From the NCBI GenBank assembly GCA_001570385.1, contig BBYL01000014.1:124001-188000 (forward strand): DNA of 64,000 nt, in the 5' to 3' direction. Positions within the stretch are counted from its first letter, which is position 1. Every line of letters begins with the position of its first letter. The position numbers and the translations under genes were made by a program. This document shows positions 8,930 to 17,380 of the stretch, piece after piece. Below the pieces are notes generated by a model that worked only from the letters and a program-made list of their open reading frames with translations, was not told the DNA's origin and did no database searches. Origin of the DNA: Microtetraspora glauca. GTDB lineage: Bacteria; Actinomycetota; Actinomycetes; Streptosporangiales; Streptosporangiaceae.

Positions 8930-10396
8930 GTGCGGCGGTTGATCACTTCTCGTCTGGTACGGCTCGCGCTCACGGTCGCGGTGGCCGCCGGCATCGCCGG
9001 TGCCGTCATCGTGCTCCGGCGCCGCGCCCTGGACCGTGCCCTGGATCGTTACGCCCCGGATCTGGCCGTGGGGCCCTCGTTCCCCGGCCACCGTGTCCAG
9101 CCGGGCACCCATGCACCGGATCGCCCCGCCGCCCCGGGCACCGCCGCACTCCGTGCGGCCGGACCCCGTGCCTCCAGCGGCACCGGTGACTCCGCGCCCT
9201 TCCCCGCCGAACCGATCCTGGGGCGGCCCTCGGCCGAGGAGCTCCGCCGCTATGCCCGCCACAGCCCGCGCGGCGCCGCCCTGATCGAGGCGTTCGCCGG
9301 CGAGCGCGCGGAGGGCCCGATGGCGGACGTGCGCAGGCTCGACGGCCGGACCCGCAGGCGGGCCCGCCGGTGGGCCGCGGCAGCCCTGGCCGTCTGCCTG
9401 CTCGCGCTCGGCGCCCAGTTCCTCGAGAACTCGACCTTCGGCAGCTCCCTGATCGTCTTCTCCACGAACGGGCCCCTCGTCGGTGACGACGCGTGTCAAG
9501 GGGATCAGTGCGCGGAGGGCCCGGCGGGGCTCTTGGAGTACGACAGATCCGGCTGTGCGACCCGACCGAACGGCCTCTTCACCTGCCTGGAGAGTAAGCC
9601 GGGGGCACTGGACGACACCGCCGTCAGCCGGTCCGACCCTCCGACGTTCATATCCGAGGGCGGGGGCCAGGAGGATCATCCGGTGCCGGACGCCCGGGGG
9701 CAGGACGACTATCCGGTGCCGGACGCGGCGTGCACGCCCACGGTCGGCAGGCCCCGGGTGCTGCCGGTGCGGCCGGGCGTCACCCGCGCCGTCAACCGGC
9801 AGTGGCGGCGCATAGAGAAGTGGCTCAGGGCCAACGCGCCCGAGACCTATCGCGCGCTGCGGCGCCCCGCGAGGGCGCGCACGATCGCCGTGGCCGAGGC
9901 CCAGATGGGGCTGCGTTTCCCCGACGACCTGCGCGCGTCCCTGCTGCGGCACAACGGCTCAGGCGACATCGGCGGCACGGGGGGCCTTGAGCTGTACCTC
10001 TACGGGATGTACGGCGTGAAGGAGATTCGCGACACCTGGCGGGACCTGTGCCGCCAGGAAGGCACTGACTACACCGCCGACCCTCGGGCCGAGTGGTGGA
10101 GCGGGCGCATGATCCCCGTCGGGGACGACCAGAACGGTGAATATCTGCTGGTCGATTCGGTGCGGAGGGACGTCGCGGGCACGTTCGTCGAGAACGGGGG
10201 CACGTTCGCGGAAGGGGGCGACTGGTCCTCTTACTACGCGCTGCTGAGGGCGACGGCGGACGCGCTGGAGGTCGGCACGCCACTGAAGGGGTGGCTGGTG
10301 CCGCAGGTCACGGATGGCACGCTCGTATGGATCGACGTGGACGATGCCGAAGACGGCGTCACCGCCGGTGCCACGACGGTGAAGCGGAACCGGTGA
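8930..10396 (+). CDS. Membrane-anchored SMI1/KNR4 (SUKH) domain protein
   Basis: A 488-residue protein with an N-terminal transmembrane helix (residues about 12-29), an Arg/Ala-rich linker, a second hydrophobic segment (about 148-163), a Cys-containing extracytoplasmic-looking stretch with two near-identical PVPDA repeats (about 250-270), and a C-terminal SMI1/KNR4 fold (about 300-460). The last is recognised from IAVAEAQMGLRFPDDLRA, LLRHNGSGD and the MIPVGDDQNGEYLLVD strand pair. SUKH domains often serve as immunity proteins to polymorphic toxins or in cell-wall signalling. The GTG start has TAGTGT exactly 6 nt upstream and no ribosome-binding site, so leaderless. No toxin gene is adjacent. 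Confidence 0.78.
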   Translation: MRRLITSRLVRLALTVAVAAGIAGAVIVLRRRALDRALDRYAPDLAVGPSFPGHRVQPGTHAPDRPAAPGTAALRAAGPRASSGTGDSAPFPAEPILGRPSAEELRRYARHSPRGAALIEAFAGERAEGPMADVRRLDGRTRRRARRWAAAALAVCLLALGAQFLENSTFGSSLIVFSTNGPLVGDDACQGDQCAEGPAGLLEYDRSGCATRPNGLFTCLESKPGALDDTAVSRSDPPTFISEGGGQEDHPVPDARGQDDYPVPDAACTPTVGRPRVLPVRPGVTRAVNRQWRRIEKWLRANAPETYRALRRPARARTIAVAEAQMGLRFPDDLRASLLRHNGSGDIGGTGGLELYLYGMYGVKEIRDTWRDLCRQEGTDYTADPRAEWWSGRMIPVGDDQNGEYLLVDSVRRDVAGTFVENGGTFAEGGDWSSYYALLRATADALEVGTPLKGWLVPQVTDGTLVWIDVDDAEDGVTAGATTVKRNR

Positions 10397-10403
10397 AGAG
10401 CGG

Positions 10404-10433
10404 GGTACGGCCACCGCTGTGCGGGGCCGTACC
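10404..10433. terminator. Bidirectional terminator hairpin
   Basis: GGTACGGCC (10404-10412) pairs with GGCCGTACC (10425-10433). The loop folds further (CCGC-TGT-GCGG), giving a long near-perfect hairpin with one bulged A. It fills the gap between the convergent SMI1 and DUF3043 genes. Confidence 0.7.
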
Positions 10434-10439
10434 GGAAAC

Positions 10440-11060
10440 TCAGCTCGCCGGAGGCGCGACCGGCTTGCCGCCGGGCAGCACCGTCGGCTTGGGGAAGCGC
10501 AGGCGGCGGATCTGGGAGGACCGCATCGCGGCGTAGAAACCGACGCCCTTGAGGTTCTCGTGGGGGAACTTCGCCGCGACCGCCTTCTTCACCCGGTTCG
10601 CGACGAAGAAGGAGCTGCCGAGCACCGCGACCATCACCACCGGCAGGGCCAGGGTGTACACCGTGAGGACCACCTGACGGATCGCCAGAGGGAACGGCAC
10701 CATCGACAGCAGCATGATGACCAGCACCGCGGGCAGGAAGTACTGACCGGGGAGACGCCGGGAGTCGACCCAGTCGCGGGCGAACTTGCGCACGGGGCCC
10801 TTGTCACGGGGAGGGAGGTACTTCTCCTCGCCGCGCATCATGCCCTCGCGCTGGCGGGTCCGCAACGCCCGGTCACGGTCGCGCTGCTGCCGGTAGGCTT
10901 CCTTGCGGTTGGCAGGCGCGGTCACGGGCGAGCGGCGGCGCCCCTGCGCCTCGCTCCGCTTGGGGGTGGGACGGCCCTTACCCGGAGTCCCCTGGGGCTT
11001 AGGATCTTCCACGGGGACGGGGGCCTCGTCCGTAGCGGCCTGGTTACGACGTCCGAACAC
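10440..11060 (-). CDS. DUF3043 membrane protein
   Basis: A 206-residue actinobacterial protein of unknown function. The N-terminal half is basic and carries the family signature KGRPTPKRSEAQ and later YLPPRDKGPVRKFARDWVDS. Two transmembrane helices follow (about residues 107-127 and 131-152), then a cytosolic tail with a conserved FYAAMRSSQIRRLR segment. I set the start at the GTG at 11060, where TAGGCT lies 7 nt upstream (leaderless pattern); the longer frame adds a non-conserved N-terminus. It is divergent from pspA, the usual context I recall for this family, suggesting an envelope-related role. This is inference. Confidence 0.87.
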   Translation of the reverse strand: MFGRRNQAATDEAPVPVEDPKPQGTPGKGRPTPKRSEAQGRRRSPVTAPANRKEAYRQQRDRDRALRTRQREGMMRGEEKYLPPRDKGPVRKFARDWVDSRRLPGQYFLPAVLVIMLLSMVPFPLAIRQVVLTVYTLALPVVMVAVLGSSFFVANRVKKAVAAKFPHENLKGVGFYAAMRSSQIRRLRFPKPTVLPGGKPVAPPAS

Positions 11061-11089
11061 GTCGCCCAGCCTACCGGGAGTGCAACTTA

Positions 11090-11118
11090 GTGACGCCCTC
11101 ACGCGTTATGCGTAGGGT
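11090..11118 (+). promoter_or_regulatory. Candidate promoter of the psp operon
   Basis: GTGACG (11090-11095) and TAGGGT (11113-11118) are separated by 17 bp, about 85 bp upstream of the pspA start. It lies in the divergent gap with the DUF3043 gene. It is only a consensus match. Confidence 0.35.
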
Positions 11119-11203
11119 GAACCCAGGCGGCTCTGCCGCTTTTGGGCGACTGAATACGGCTGGGGCTACCCACGCAACCTTAAGAAGGGGACGGCCGACG
11201 CGC

Positions 11204-11998
11204 ATGAGCGTGATGAAAAGACTTTCCATGATCTTCAAGTCGAAGGCCAACAAGGCACTGGACAAGATGGAGGATCCGCGGGAGACCCTGGACTACTCCT
11301 ACCAGCGCCAGCTGGAGCTGCTGCAGAAGGTGCGCCGGGGCGTGGCCGACGTCGCCACCAGCCGCAAGCGGGTCGAACTGCAGATCAACCAGCTGGAAAG
11401 CCAGGCCACGAAGCTGGAGGGCCAGGGCAGGCAGGCGCTGTCCGCGGGGCGCGAGGACCTGGCGCGCGAGGCGCTGACTCGCCGCAACGGTCTGAACACG
11501 CAGATCGCCGACCTTCGCATCCAGTACAACAACCTGCAGGGTGAGGAGGAGAAGCTCACCCTCGCCAGCCAGCGGCTGCAGGCCAAGGTGGACTCCTTCC
11601 GCACCAAGAAGGAGACCATCAAGGCCACCTACACGGCGGCCGAGGCGCAGACTCGGATCAACGAGGCGTTCTCCGGCATCTCCGAGGAGATGGGCGACGT
11701 CGGTCTCGCGATCCAGCGCGCTGAGGACAAGACCGCGCAGATGCAGGCGCGCGCGGGCGCGATCGACGAGTTGCTGGCCAGCGGCGCCCTCGACGACTTC
11801 ACCGGCCAGCGTGACGACATCCAGGCCGAGCTGGACCGCATGGGCGGCGGCACGGACGTCGAGCTGGAGATCGCCAAGATGAAGGCGGAGCTCGGGCAGG
11901 GCCCGGCTCCCAAGAGCGCTATCGAGGCCGGGCAGCCGGGTCAGGCGGCACAGCCGTCGCAGACCCAGCAGCTGCGTCAGCCGGGGGAGGGCCTGTGA
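11204..11998 (+). CDS. pspA: PspA/IM30 envelope-stress protein
   Basis: A 264-residue, almost wholly alpha-helical coiled-coil protein of the PspA/IM30/Vipp1 (ESCRT-III-like) family. It starts MKRLSMIFKSKANKALDKMEDP, the amphipathic N-terminal helix plus the conserved EDP block; the long hairpin of helices ends near residue 215, followed by a Gln/Pro-rich tail. PspA oligomers bind and repair stressed cytoplasmic membrane. The start was placed at the ATG at 11204, which begins the family sequence; AAGAAGGGGA lies 12-20 nt upstream, rather distant. It is the first of four overlapping genes (pspA, pspAA, htpX, pspAB). Confidence 0.95.
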   Translation: MSVMKRLSMIFKSKANKALDKMEDPRETLDYSYQRQLELLQKVRRGVADVATSRKRVELQINQLESQATKLEGQGRQALSAGREDLAREALTRRNGLNTQIADLRIQYNNLQGEEEKLTLASQRLQAKVDSFRTKKETIKATYTAAEAQTRINEAFSGISEEMGDVGLAIQRAEDKTAQMQARAGAIDELLASGALDDFTGQRDDIQAELDRMGGGTDVELEIAKMKAELGQGPAPKSAIEAGQPGQAAQPSQTQQLRQPGEGL

Positions 11999-12273
11999 TC
12001 GTCCGAATCATGGGAGAGGGCCAGATCCAGATCGCGGACACCGATCTCGACGTTCTGAACGCCCTGGACAGTGAGCTTGAGGCCGCCATCGAGTCCGATG
12101 ACGAGGCGGTGTTCCGGGTCAAGCTGCACGCGCTTTTGGACAAGGTCCGCCACGTCGGCAAGGCGCTGCCGGACGACTCGCTGGAGCCGTCCGAGCTGAT
12201 CCTGCCGCCCGCCGACGCCTCGATCGAGGAAGTGCGGGAGATGCTCGGCGACACCGGGCTCATCCCGGGCTGA
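11995..12273 (+). CDS. pspAA: PspA-associated protein PspAA
   Basis: A 92-residue acidic protein typical of the actinobacterial PspAA family, with MIVRIMGEGQIQI at the start and a helical acidic middle. Its GTG start overlaps the pspA stop (GTGA), so translation is coupled. Family members occur directly behind pspA in actinobacteria and are thought to act as its partner or regulator. No enzyme motif is visible. Confidence 0.88.
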   Translation: MIVRIMGEGQIQIADTDLDVLNALDSELEAAIESDDEAVFRVKLHALLDKVRHVGKALPDDSLEPSELILPPADASIEEVREMLGDTGLIPG

Positions 12274-13172
12274 TGTCCCGGACCAGGTTCGCCCCAGATC
12301 GTGGTCTGACCACCCGGATGGTCACGACCATGTTCCTGCTCGGCCTGCTCTACGTCGCGTTCGTGGCCATCCTGATCGCGGTCGGAGTGCGCGCCGTCGT
12401 GGTGCTGGTGATCGCCGGAGGCTTCCTGCTGGTGCAGTACTTCCTGTCCGACAAGATCGCGTTGTTCGCGATGCACGGACGGGAGGTCTCCCCTCAGGAA
12501 GCCCCTGAGCTGCACGGCATCATCGACCGGTTGAGCGCCATGGCGGACATGCCGAAACCCAGGGTGGCGATCGCCGACTCGGACGTGCCCAACGCGTTCG
12601 CCACCGGGCGCAACCAGAAGAACGCGGTCGTCTGCGTGACGACCGGGATCTTGCGCAGGCTCGACGCGCAGGAGCTCGAAGGCGTCCTCGCCCACGAGAT
12701 GTCACACGTCGCGCACCGCGACGTCGCGGTCATGACGATCGCCTCGTTCCTCGGGATCGTGGCCGGGCTGATGACCCGGTTCGCGCTCTACAGCGGCCTC
12801 GCGGGAGGAGGCCGCAGGGACAACAACAACGGCCCGCCCGTCGGGCTGATCATCCTGCTGGTGTCCGGCATCGTCTACGCCGTGAGCTTCCTGCTGACGC
12901 GGGCGCTGTCCCGCTACCGCGAGCTGGCCGCCGACCGCGCGGGCGCGCTGCTGACCCAGCGTCCGTCGGCCCTGGCGAGCGCGCTGACCAAGGTGAGTGG
13001 CGAGATCGCCCGGATCCCGACCCAGGACCTGCGCGAGGCCCAGCCGTTCAACGCGTTCTACTTCGCGCCCGCCCTCTCCGGGCAGAGCGTCGCGTCGCTC
13101 TTCTCCACGCACCCGCCGCTGGAGCGCCGCCTGGCGCAGCTGTCCAGCATCTCCGCCGAGCTGGGGCGCTGA
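12273..13172 (+). CDS. htpX: Membrane zinc metalloprotease, HtpX/M48 family
   Basis: A 299-residue M48 peptidase that degrades damaged membrane proteins. Two N-terminal transmembrane helices (about 18-38 and 40-58) precede the catalytic HEMSH (His141, Glu142, His145). Two more hydrophobic segments (about 152-175 and 188-208) follow, and Glu217 (RYRELAADRAGA) is the third zinc ligand. The ATG overlaps the pspAA stop (TGATG) and the stop overlaps the pspAB ATG in the same way. HtpX inside a psp operon ties proteolytic and PspA-based membrane quality control in one transcript. Confidence 0.93.
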   Translation: MSRTRFAPDRGLTTRMVTTMFLLGLLYVAFVAILIAVGVRAVVVLVIAGGFLLVQYFLSDKIALFAMHGREVSPQEAPELHGIIDRLSAMADMPKPRVAIADSDVPNAFATGRNQKNAVVCVTTGILRRLDAQELEGVLAHEMSHVAHRDVAVMTIASFLGIVAGLMTRFALYSGLAGGGRRDNNNGPPVGLIILLVSGIVYAVSFLLTRALSRYRELAADRAGALLTQRPSALASALTKVSGEIARIPTQDLREAQPFNAFYFAPALSGQSVASLFSTHPPLERRLAQLSSISAELGR

Positions 13173-13729
13173 TGGGCTGGTTCGACGCGCTCCTGGGCCG
13201 GTCGAAACCGGCGAGGCCCGATCTCGACGCGCTGTTCGCGCTGCCGTCGGCGGCGGTGACCCTGCAGGCCGCCACCGGGTTCACCCCGGCAGGCGTCGGG
13301 TCGGTTTGCTTCCGCGCCGCGGAGGGCGGCGCCTTCATCCAGCTCGAACAGGACATCCAGGCCCTCCTGGGCAAGGGGACCGAGCTGGCGCCCGACTCCT
13401 ACGGCTACACCTGGCTGGTGGTCCGCCGCCCGGCCGAGGACGTGGCGTCGCTGGTCACCGACCTGCACGCGGTCAATTCGACGCTGGAGGGGAACGGCTT
13501 CGGGCCGTCCCTGCTGTGCTCGCTGGTGACCTTCACCGATCCCCGGAACCGGCGGCTCGCGATCGTCTACCTCTACAAGCAGGGCACCTTCTACCCCTTC
13601 GCGCCCGCCGGCGGGACCCAGCGGGACAACGCCCTGGAGCTGCAGGTCCGCGGGGCGCTCGCGGGCGAGCTCAAGATCGAGCCGGACCTCGCCCGCTGGT
13701 TCCCCGTCTGGGGCGCTCCGGGCCTCTGA
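13172..13729 (+). CDS. pspAB: PspA-associated protein PspAB
   Basis: A 185-residue cytosolic protein matching the PspAB family of actinobacteria, with an MGWFDALLGRSKP opening, DLDALFALPSAAVTLQ and the C-terminal DLARWFPVWG block. Last gene of the psp operon, overlapping the htpX stop by TGATG. The molecular function is not established; the constant neighbourhood implies a role in membrane-stress sensing. Confidence 0.87.
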   Translation: MGWFDALLGRSKPARPDLDALFALPSAAVTLQAATGFTPAGVGSVCFRAAEGGAFIQLEQDIQALLGKGTELAPDSYGYTWLVVRRPAEDVASLVTDLHAVNSTLEGNGFGPSLLCSLVTFTDPRNRRLAIVYLYKQGTFYPFAPAGGTQRDNALELQVRGALAGELKIEPDLARWFPVWGAPGL

Positions 13730-13739
13730 GCCCGTCGCC

Positions 13740-13774
13740 GCGTGGCGATCCGCCCACAGGGAGGGTCGCCGCGC
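13740..13774. terminator. Hairpin between convergent pspAB and nadA
   Basis: A 12-bp stem (13740-13751 with 13763-13774; two G-U pairs) lies between the two convergent stop codons. It has no T-tract. Confidence 0.5.
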
Positions 13775-13804
13775 GTACGTGCGACGTCGGGGGCCGTGGC
13801 CAGG

Positions 13805-14965
13805 TCAGGGGAGCGCGAGCATACGGTCGAGCGCGACCTTGGCCCAGTGGGTGGTGTCGGGGTCGACCGTGATCTGGTTGACGACCTCGCCGTCGGCGAG
13901 CGACTCCAGCGCCCACACCAGGTGCGGCAGGTCGATCCGGTTCATCGTGGAGCAGTAGCACACGGTCCGGTCGAGGAACGTCACGTCCTTGTCCGGGAAC
14001 ATCCGCGCGAGCCGCTTGACCAGGTTGAGCTCGGTGCCGATCGCCCACGAGGAGCCGGCCGGAGCCTCCTCCAGCCTGCGGATGATGTACTCCGTCGAGC
14101 CCACGTAGTCGGCCTTGGTCACGACCTCGTGGCGGCACTCCGGGTGGACCAGCACGTTCACGCCAGGGATGCGGGCGCGTACGTCGTCGACGCACTCGGC
14201 GGTGAACCGGCCGTGGACCGAGCAGTGGCCCTTCCACAGGATCATCCGGGCGTTCTCGAGCTGCTCCCGGGTGAGGCCGCCGTTCGGACGGTGCGGGTTG
14301 TAGACCACGCAGTCGTCGAGGGACAGGCCCATCTCCAGCACGGCGGTGTTCCGGCCGAGGTGCTGGTCCGGGAGGAACAGGATCTTCTGTCCCTGCTCGA
14401 AGGCCCACTCGAGCGCCCGCCGGGCGTTGGACGAGGTGCACACCGCGCCCCCGTGCCGCCCGCAGAAGGCCTTGATGTCGGCGCTTGAGTTCATGTACGT
14501 GATCGGGACCACCTGGTCGGCGATCCCCGCGTCCTCCAGGGCCTCCCAGCACTCCTCGACCTGGTCGAAGGTCGCCATGTCGGCCATCGAGCAGCCGGCC
14601 GCCAGGTCGGGCAGGACGACCTTCTGCGCGTCGCTGGTGAGGATGTCGGCCGACTCCGCCATGAAGTGCACGCCGCAGAACACGATGTACTCGGCCTCCG
14701 GCCTGGCGGCGGCCTCGCGCGCGAGCTTGAAGGAGTCGCCCGTCACGTCGGCGAACTGGATGACCTCGTCACGCTGGTAGTGGTGGCCGAGCACGAACAG
14801 CTTGTCGCCGAGCCGCTCCTTGGCCTTGCGGGCGCGCTCGACCAGCGCGGGATCGGAGGCGAGGGGAAGCTCGCCCGGACAGTCCACTCCGCGTTCGCTG
14901 TGCGGGTCGGTGCCCTGGCCGAGGATGAAGAGCGGGATCCCGGTCTCGGTGGTCGTCACGACCAC
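13805..14965 (-). CDS. nadA: Quinolinate synthase A
   Basis: A 386-residue [4Fe-4S] enzyme that condenses iminoaspartate with dihydroxyacetone phosphate to quinolinate in de novo NAD synthesis. Family motifs are LGHHYQRDEV near residue 60, VFCGVHFMAESADIL, AGCSMADMA, YMNSSADIKAFCG, VHPECRHEV and the C-terminal TVCYCSTMN; the conserved cysteines for the cluster are in these blocks. The start is the GTG at 14965 behind a GGGGG run; a second in-frame GTG at 14959 is also possible. nadB and nadC, usually adjacent, are absent, so nadA stands alone here. It is divergent from erpA, a cluster-insertion protein it may depend on. Confidence 0.96.
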   Translation of the reverse strand: MVVTTTETGIPLFILGQGTDPHSERGVDCPGELPLASDPALVERARKAKERLGDKLFVLGHHYQRDEVIQFADVTGDSFKLAREAAARPEAEYIVFCGVHFMAESADILTSDAQKVVLPDLAAGCSMADMATFDQVEECWEALEDAGIADQVVPITYMNSSADIKAFCGRHGGAVCTSSNARRALEWAFEQGQKILFLPDQHLGRNTAVLEMGLSLDDCVVYNPHRPNGGLTREQLENARMILWKGHCSVHGRFTAECVDDVRARIPGVNVLVHPECRHEVVTKADYVGSTEYIIRRLEEAPAGSSWAIGTELNLVKRLARMFPDKDVTFLDRTVCYCSTMNRIDLPHLVWALESLADGEVVNQITVDPDTTHWAKVALDRMLALP

Positions 14966-14983
14966 ACCCCCTTCGGGGACTTA

Positions 14984-14998
14984 TCGTCGAACTGACGA
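14984..14998. promoter_or_regulatory. Inverted repeat upstream of nadA (candidate operator)
   Basis: TCGTC-GAACT-GACGA forms a perfect 5-5-5 inverted repeat flanked by TTA and CTAA, about 20 nt before the nadA start. It is AT-richer than its surroundings. It could bind an NAD-responsive repressor such as NrtR, but I cannot match the motif. Confidence 0.35.
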
Positions 14999-15320
14999 CT
15001 AATAATTACACACCCTTCGTCCGTTTCATTCCAGGGGGCCCCGGGGCTGCCTCCCCGTCCGGCTCCGTGTGCCCTGCTCGCGTCCCGCTCCCGCCCCGGT
15101 CGCGCCGGTTCGGTGCCCGTCGGCGCGCGGTTTCCGCGGTCTCTTCCCGGGACGGCGGGGAATGTGTGGCACCGGGCCGGTGTTGGTAGCGTCTATCTGG
15201 GGAGAGCTTCAGGGAGTGACCTTCGATGAAGGTGGAAATATCCCATTGAGCCCTACCTGAGACGTCAGAATCAATCGACCGCTCCCGGTGGGCGGTTGAC
15301 GCAGACGCGGGAGTCAGCAC

Positions 15321-15674
15321 ATGACGGTTGAGAGCAGCGAGACCACGCAGCAGGGCCTGATCCTGACTGATGCGGCCGCCGCCAAGGTCAAGAGCCTGCT
15401 GGAGCAGCAGGGCGAGGAGGGGCTGCAGCTGCGCGTCGCCGTGCAGCCGGGCGGCTGTTCCGGCCTGCGGTACCAGCTCTTCTTCGACGACCGCTCGATG
15501 GACGGCGACGTCGTGTCGGACTTCGGCGGTGTCAGCGTCGTGACCGACCGGATGAGCGCGCCGTACCTGATCGGCGCCACGGTCGACTTCGTCGACACGA
15601 TCGAGAAGCAGGGCTTCACGATCGACAACCCGAACGCCACGGGCTCGTGCGCCTGCGGCGACTCGTTCAACTAG
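15321..15674 (+). CDS. erpA: Iron-sulfur cluster insertion protein, ErpA/HesB/IscA type
   Basis: A 117-residue A-type Fe-S carrier. The three ligand cysteines are Cys46 (GGCSGLRYQ), Cys110 and Cys112 (GSCACGDSF). It receives clusters from the SUF scaffold and passes them to apo-enzymes; NadA, QcrA and the Rieske dioxygenase in this window are all Fe-S proteins. The ATG has GGGAG 8 nt upstream. The divergent 355-bp gap (14966-15320) holds the nadA operator candidate and leader sequences; I see nothing else in it. A homologue lies near adoK and ctaC in mycobacteria, as here. Confidence 0.95.
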   Translation: MTVESSETTQQGLILTDAAAAKVKSLLEQQGEEGLQLRVAVQPGGCSGLRYQLFFDDRSMDGDVVSDFGGVSVVTDRMSAPYLIGATVDFVDTIEKQGFTIDNPNATGSCACGDSFN

Positions 15675-15870
15675 CGGATCCCGCGGATCCCGCCGAGCGG
15701 ATCCGCCCACCGCGACACGCGCGCCCCGTACGGCCCCGGCCATGCGGGGCGTTCGTATGCCCGGGGACAGGTTGAGCACCGGCCGAGCACGGGTCGCGTA
15801 TCCTTGCGGGGTTTATCAAGACGTTCATCAACACGTTCATCGAGATGCTGACAACGAGGAGAACGACCCC

Positions 15871-16857
15871 GTGCGCATCGCCGTCACCGGCTCCATCGCG
15901 ACCGATCACCTGATGACCTTCCCCGGCCGTTTCGGGGACCAGCTCGTCGCCGAACAGCTCGACCGGGTCTCCCTGTCCTTCCTGGTCGACGAACTGCAGA
16001 TCCGTCGCGGGGGGTGCGCGGCGAACATCTCGTTCGGAATGGGATGCCTGGGGCTGCGCCCCATCCTCGTCGGCGCGGTCGGGACGGACTTCACGGACTA
16101 CCGGTCGTGGCTCGAGCGGCACGGCGTCGACTGCGAGTCGGTCTACATCTCGGAGCTGCACCACACGGCGCGCTTCCTCTGCACCACCGACGAGGAGCAC
16201 AACCAGATCGCCTCGTTCTACACGGGCGCGATGGCCGAGGCCAGGGAGATCGAGCTCGGCCCGATCATGGACCGCATCGGCGGCCTGGACCTGATCCTGG
16301 TCAGCCCCAACGACCCGGACGCCATGCTGCGGCACACGGACGAGGCGCGCGGGCGCGGCATCCCGTTCGCGGCCGACCCCTCACAGCAGCTCGCCCGGAT
16401 GCCCGGCGAGGAGATCCGCCAGCTCATCGACGGCGCCGCCTACCTGTTCGGCAACGACTATGAGAAGGGCCTCATCGAGCAGAAGACCGGCTGGTCGGAC
16501 GACGAGATCCTGAGCAGGGTCGGCGTCCGCGTCACCACGCTCGGCCCCAAGGGCGCCAGGGTCGACCGTGTCGGCGAGCCGAGCCTGCACGTCCCCCCGG
16601 CGCCCGAGCTGGGGAAGGCCGACCCGACCGGCGTCGGCGACGCCTTCCGGGCCGGCTTCCTCGCGGCGCTCGCGTGGGACCTGTCCCTGGAGCGTTGCGC
16701 CCAGGTGGGCAACCTCACCGCGACGCACGTACTGGAGCAGGTCGGCTGCCAGGAGTACGAGCTGGGCCAGCGCGTCTTCCTGGACCGGTTCGCCGCCGCG
16801 TACGGCCAGGACGCCGCGGACGAGGTCGCCGCCCACGTGAAGTGCCACTACGCGTGA
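15871..16857 (+). CDS. adoK: Adenosine kinase, PfkB family
   Basis: A 328-residue ribokinase-fold enzyme that phosphorylates adenosine to AMP in purine salvage. It closely resembles mycobacterial AdoK (Rv2202c, once called CbhK): it opens VRIAVTGSIATDHLM, has the substrate loop RRGGCAANISFGMG, the PfkB signature ADPSQQLAR and the catalytic DPTGVGDAFRAG near residue 255. Start set at the GTG at 15871, with GAGGAG 11-16 nt upstream; the longer upstream frame is not conserved. Cytosolic. Confidence 0.93.
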   Translation: MRIAVTGSIATDHLMTFPGRFGDQLVAEQLDRVSLSFLVDELQIRRGGCAANISFGMGCLGLRPILVGAVGTDFTDYRSWLERHGVDCESVYISELHHTARFLCTTDEEHNQIASFYTGAMAEAREIELGPIMDRIGGLDLILVSPNDPDAMLRHTDEARGRGIPFAADPSQQLARMPGEEIRQLIDGAAYLFGNDYEKGLIEQKTGWSDDEILSRVGVRVTTLGPKGARVDRVGEPSLHVPPAPELGKADPTGVGDAFRAGFLAALAWDLSLERCAQVGNLTATHVLEQVGCQEYELGQRVFLDRFAAAYGQDAADEVAAHVKCHYA

Positions 16858-16858
16858 G

Positions 16859-16875
16859 ACCCGCGATGCGCGGGT
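16859..16875. terminator. Short hairpin between convergent adoK and CBS gene
   Basis: ACCCGCG-ATG-CGCGGGT is a perfect 7-bp stem with a 3-nt loop, placed between two convergent stop codons 24 bp apart. No T-tract. Confidence 0.5.
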
Positions 16876-16881
16876 GAACCT

Positions 16882-17313
16882 CTACACGCGGGGCGTGCTC
16901 TCGGCGTAGATCCGGCTGACCGCCTCGGCGAGCTTGTCCTCGGGCAGGTGGGCGGCCAGATCGGCCTCGGTGATGACGCCGACGAGCCGGTGGTTCTCCA
17001 GCACCGGCAGTCGCCGGATCTGATGCTCCTCCATCGTGTGGAGCGCCTCCTCCAGGTCCGCCTCGGCGTCGACCCAGACGAGCGTGCCCTGCGCGAGGTC
17101 CTTCGCCGTGACCTCGGAGCAGTCCTTACCGGCCGCGACGCACTTGATGACGATGTCGCGGTCGGTGATGATCCCCTTGAGCCTGTCGTCGTTCCCGCAC
17201 ACTGGCAGCGAGCCGACGCTGAGGTCGCGCATCATCCGTGCCGCGGTGAGCAGGTTCTCGTTCTCGCCGATGCACTGCACGCCGAAGTGCATGACGTTAC
17301 GTGCAGTCGTCAT
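16882..17313 (-). CDS. CBS-domain pair protein (Hrp1-like)
   Basis: A 143-residue protein made of two CBS domains, about residues 8-62 and 73-128, with the standard VGSLPVCGNDDRLKGIITDRDIV and RRLPVLENHRLVGVITEADL blocks. Two CBS domains form a Bateman module that binds adenosine nucleotides. The closest type I recognise is hypoxic response protein 1 of mycobacteria. It lacks an attached enzyme domain, so a sensor or regulatory subunit role is likely. The ATG has GGGGGA upstream. Neighbouring adoK (AMP supply) and respiratory genes fit energy sensing, but that is inference. Confidence 0.9.
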   Translation of the reverse strand: MTTARNVMHFGVQCIGENENLLTAARMMRDLSVGSLPVCGNDDRLKGIITDRDIVIKCVAAGKDCSEVTAKDLAQGTLVWVDAEADLEEALHTMEEHQIRRLPVLENHRLVGVITEADLAAHLPEDKLAEAVSRIYAESTPRV

Positions 17314-17380
17314 GGAATCCCCCGAAGAATCCGTGGATTGTGTGCTTCGAGAACCCCCTACCCAGGCGAGGGACGAGCAG

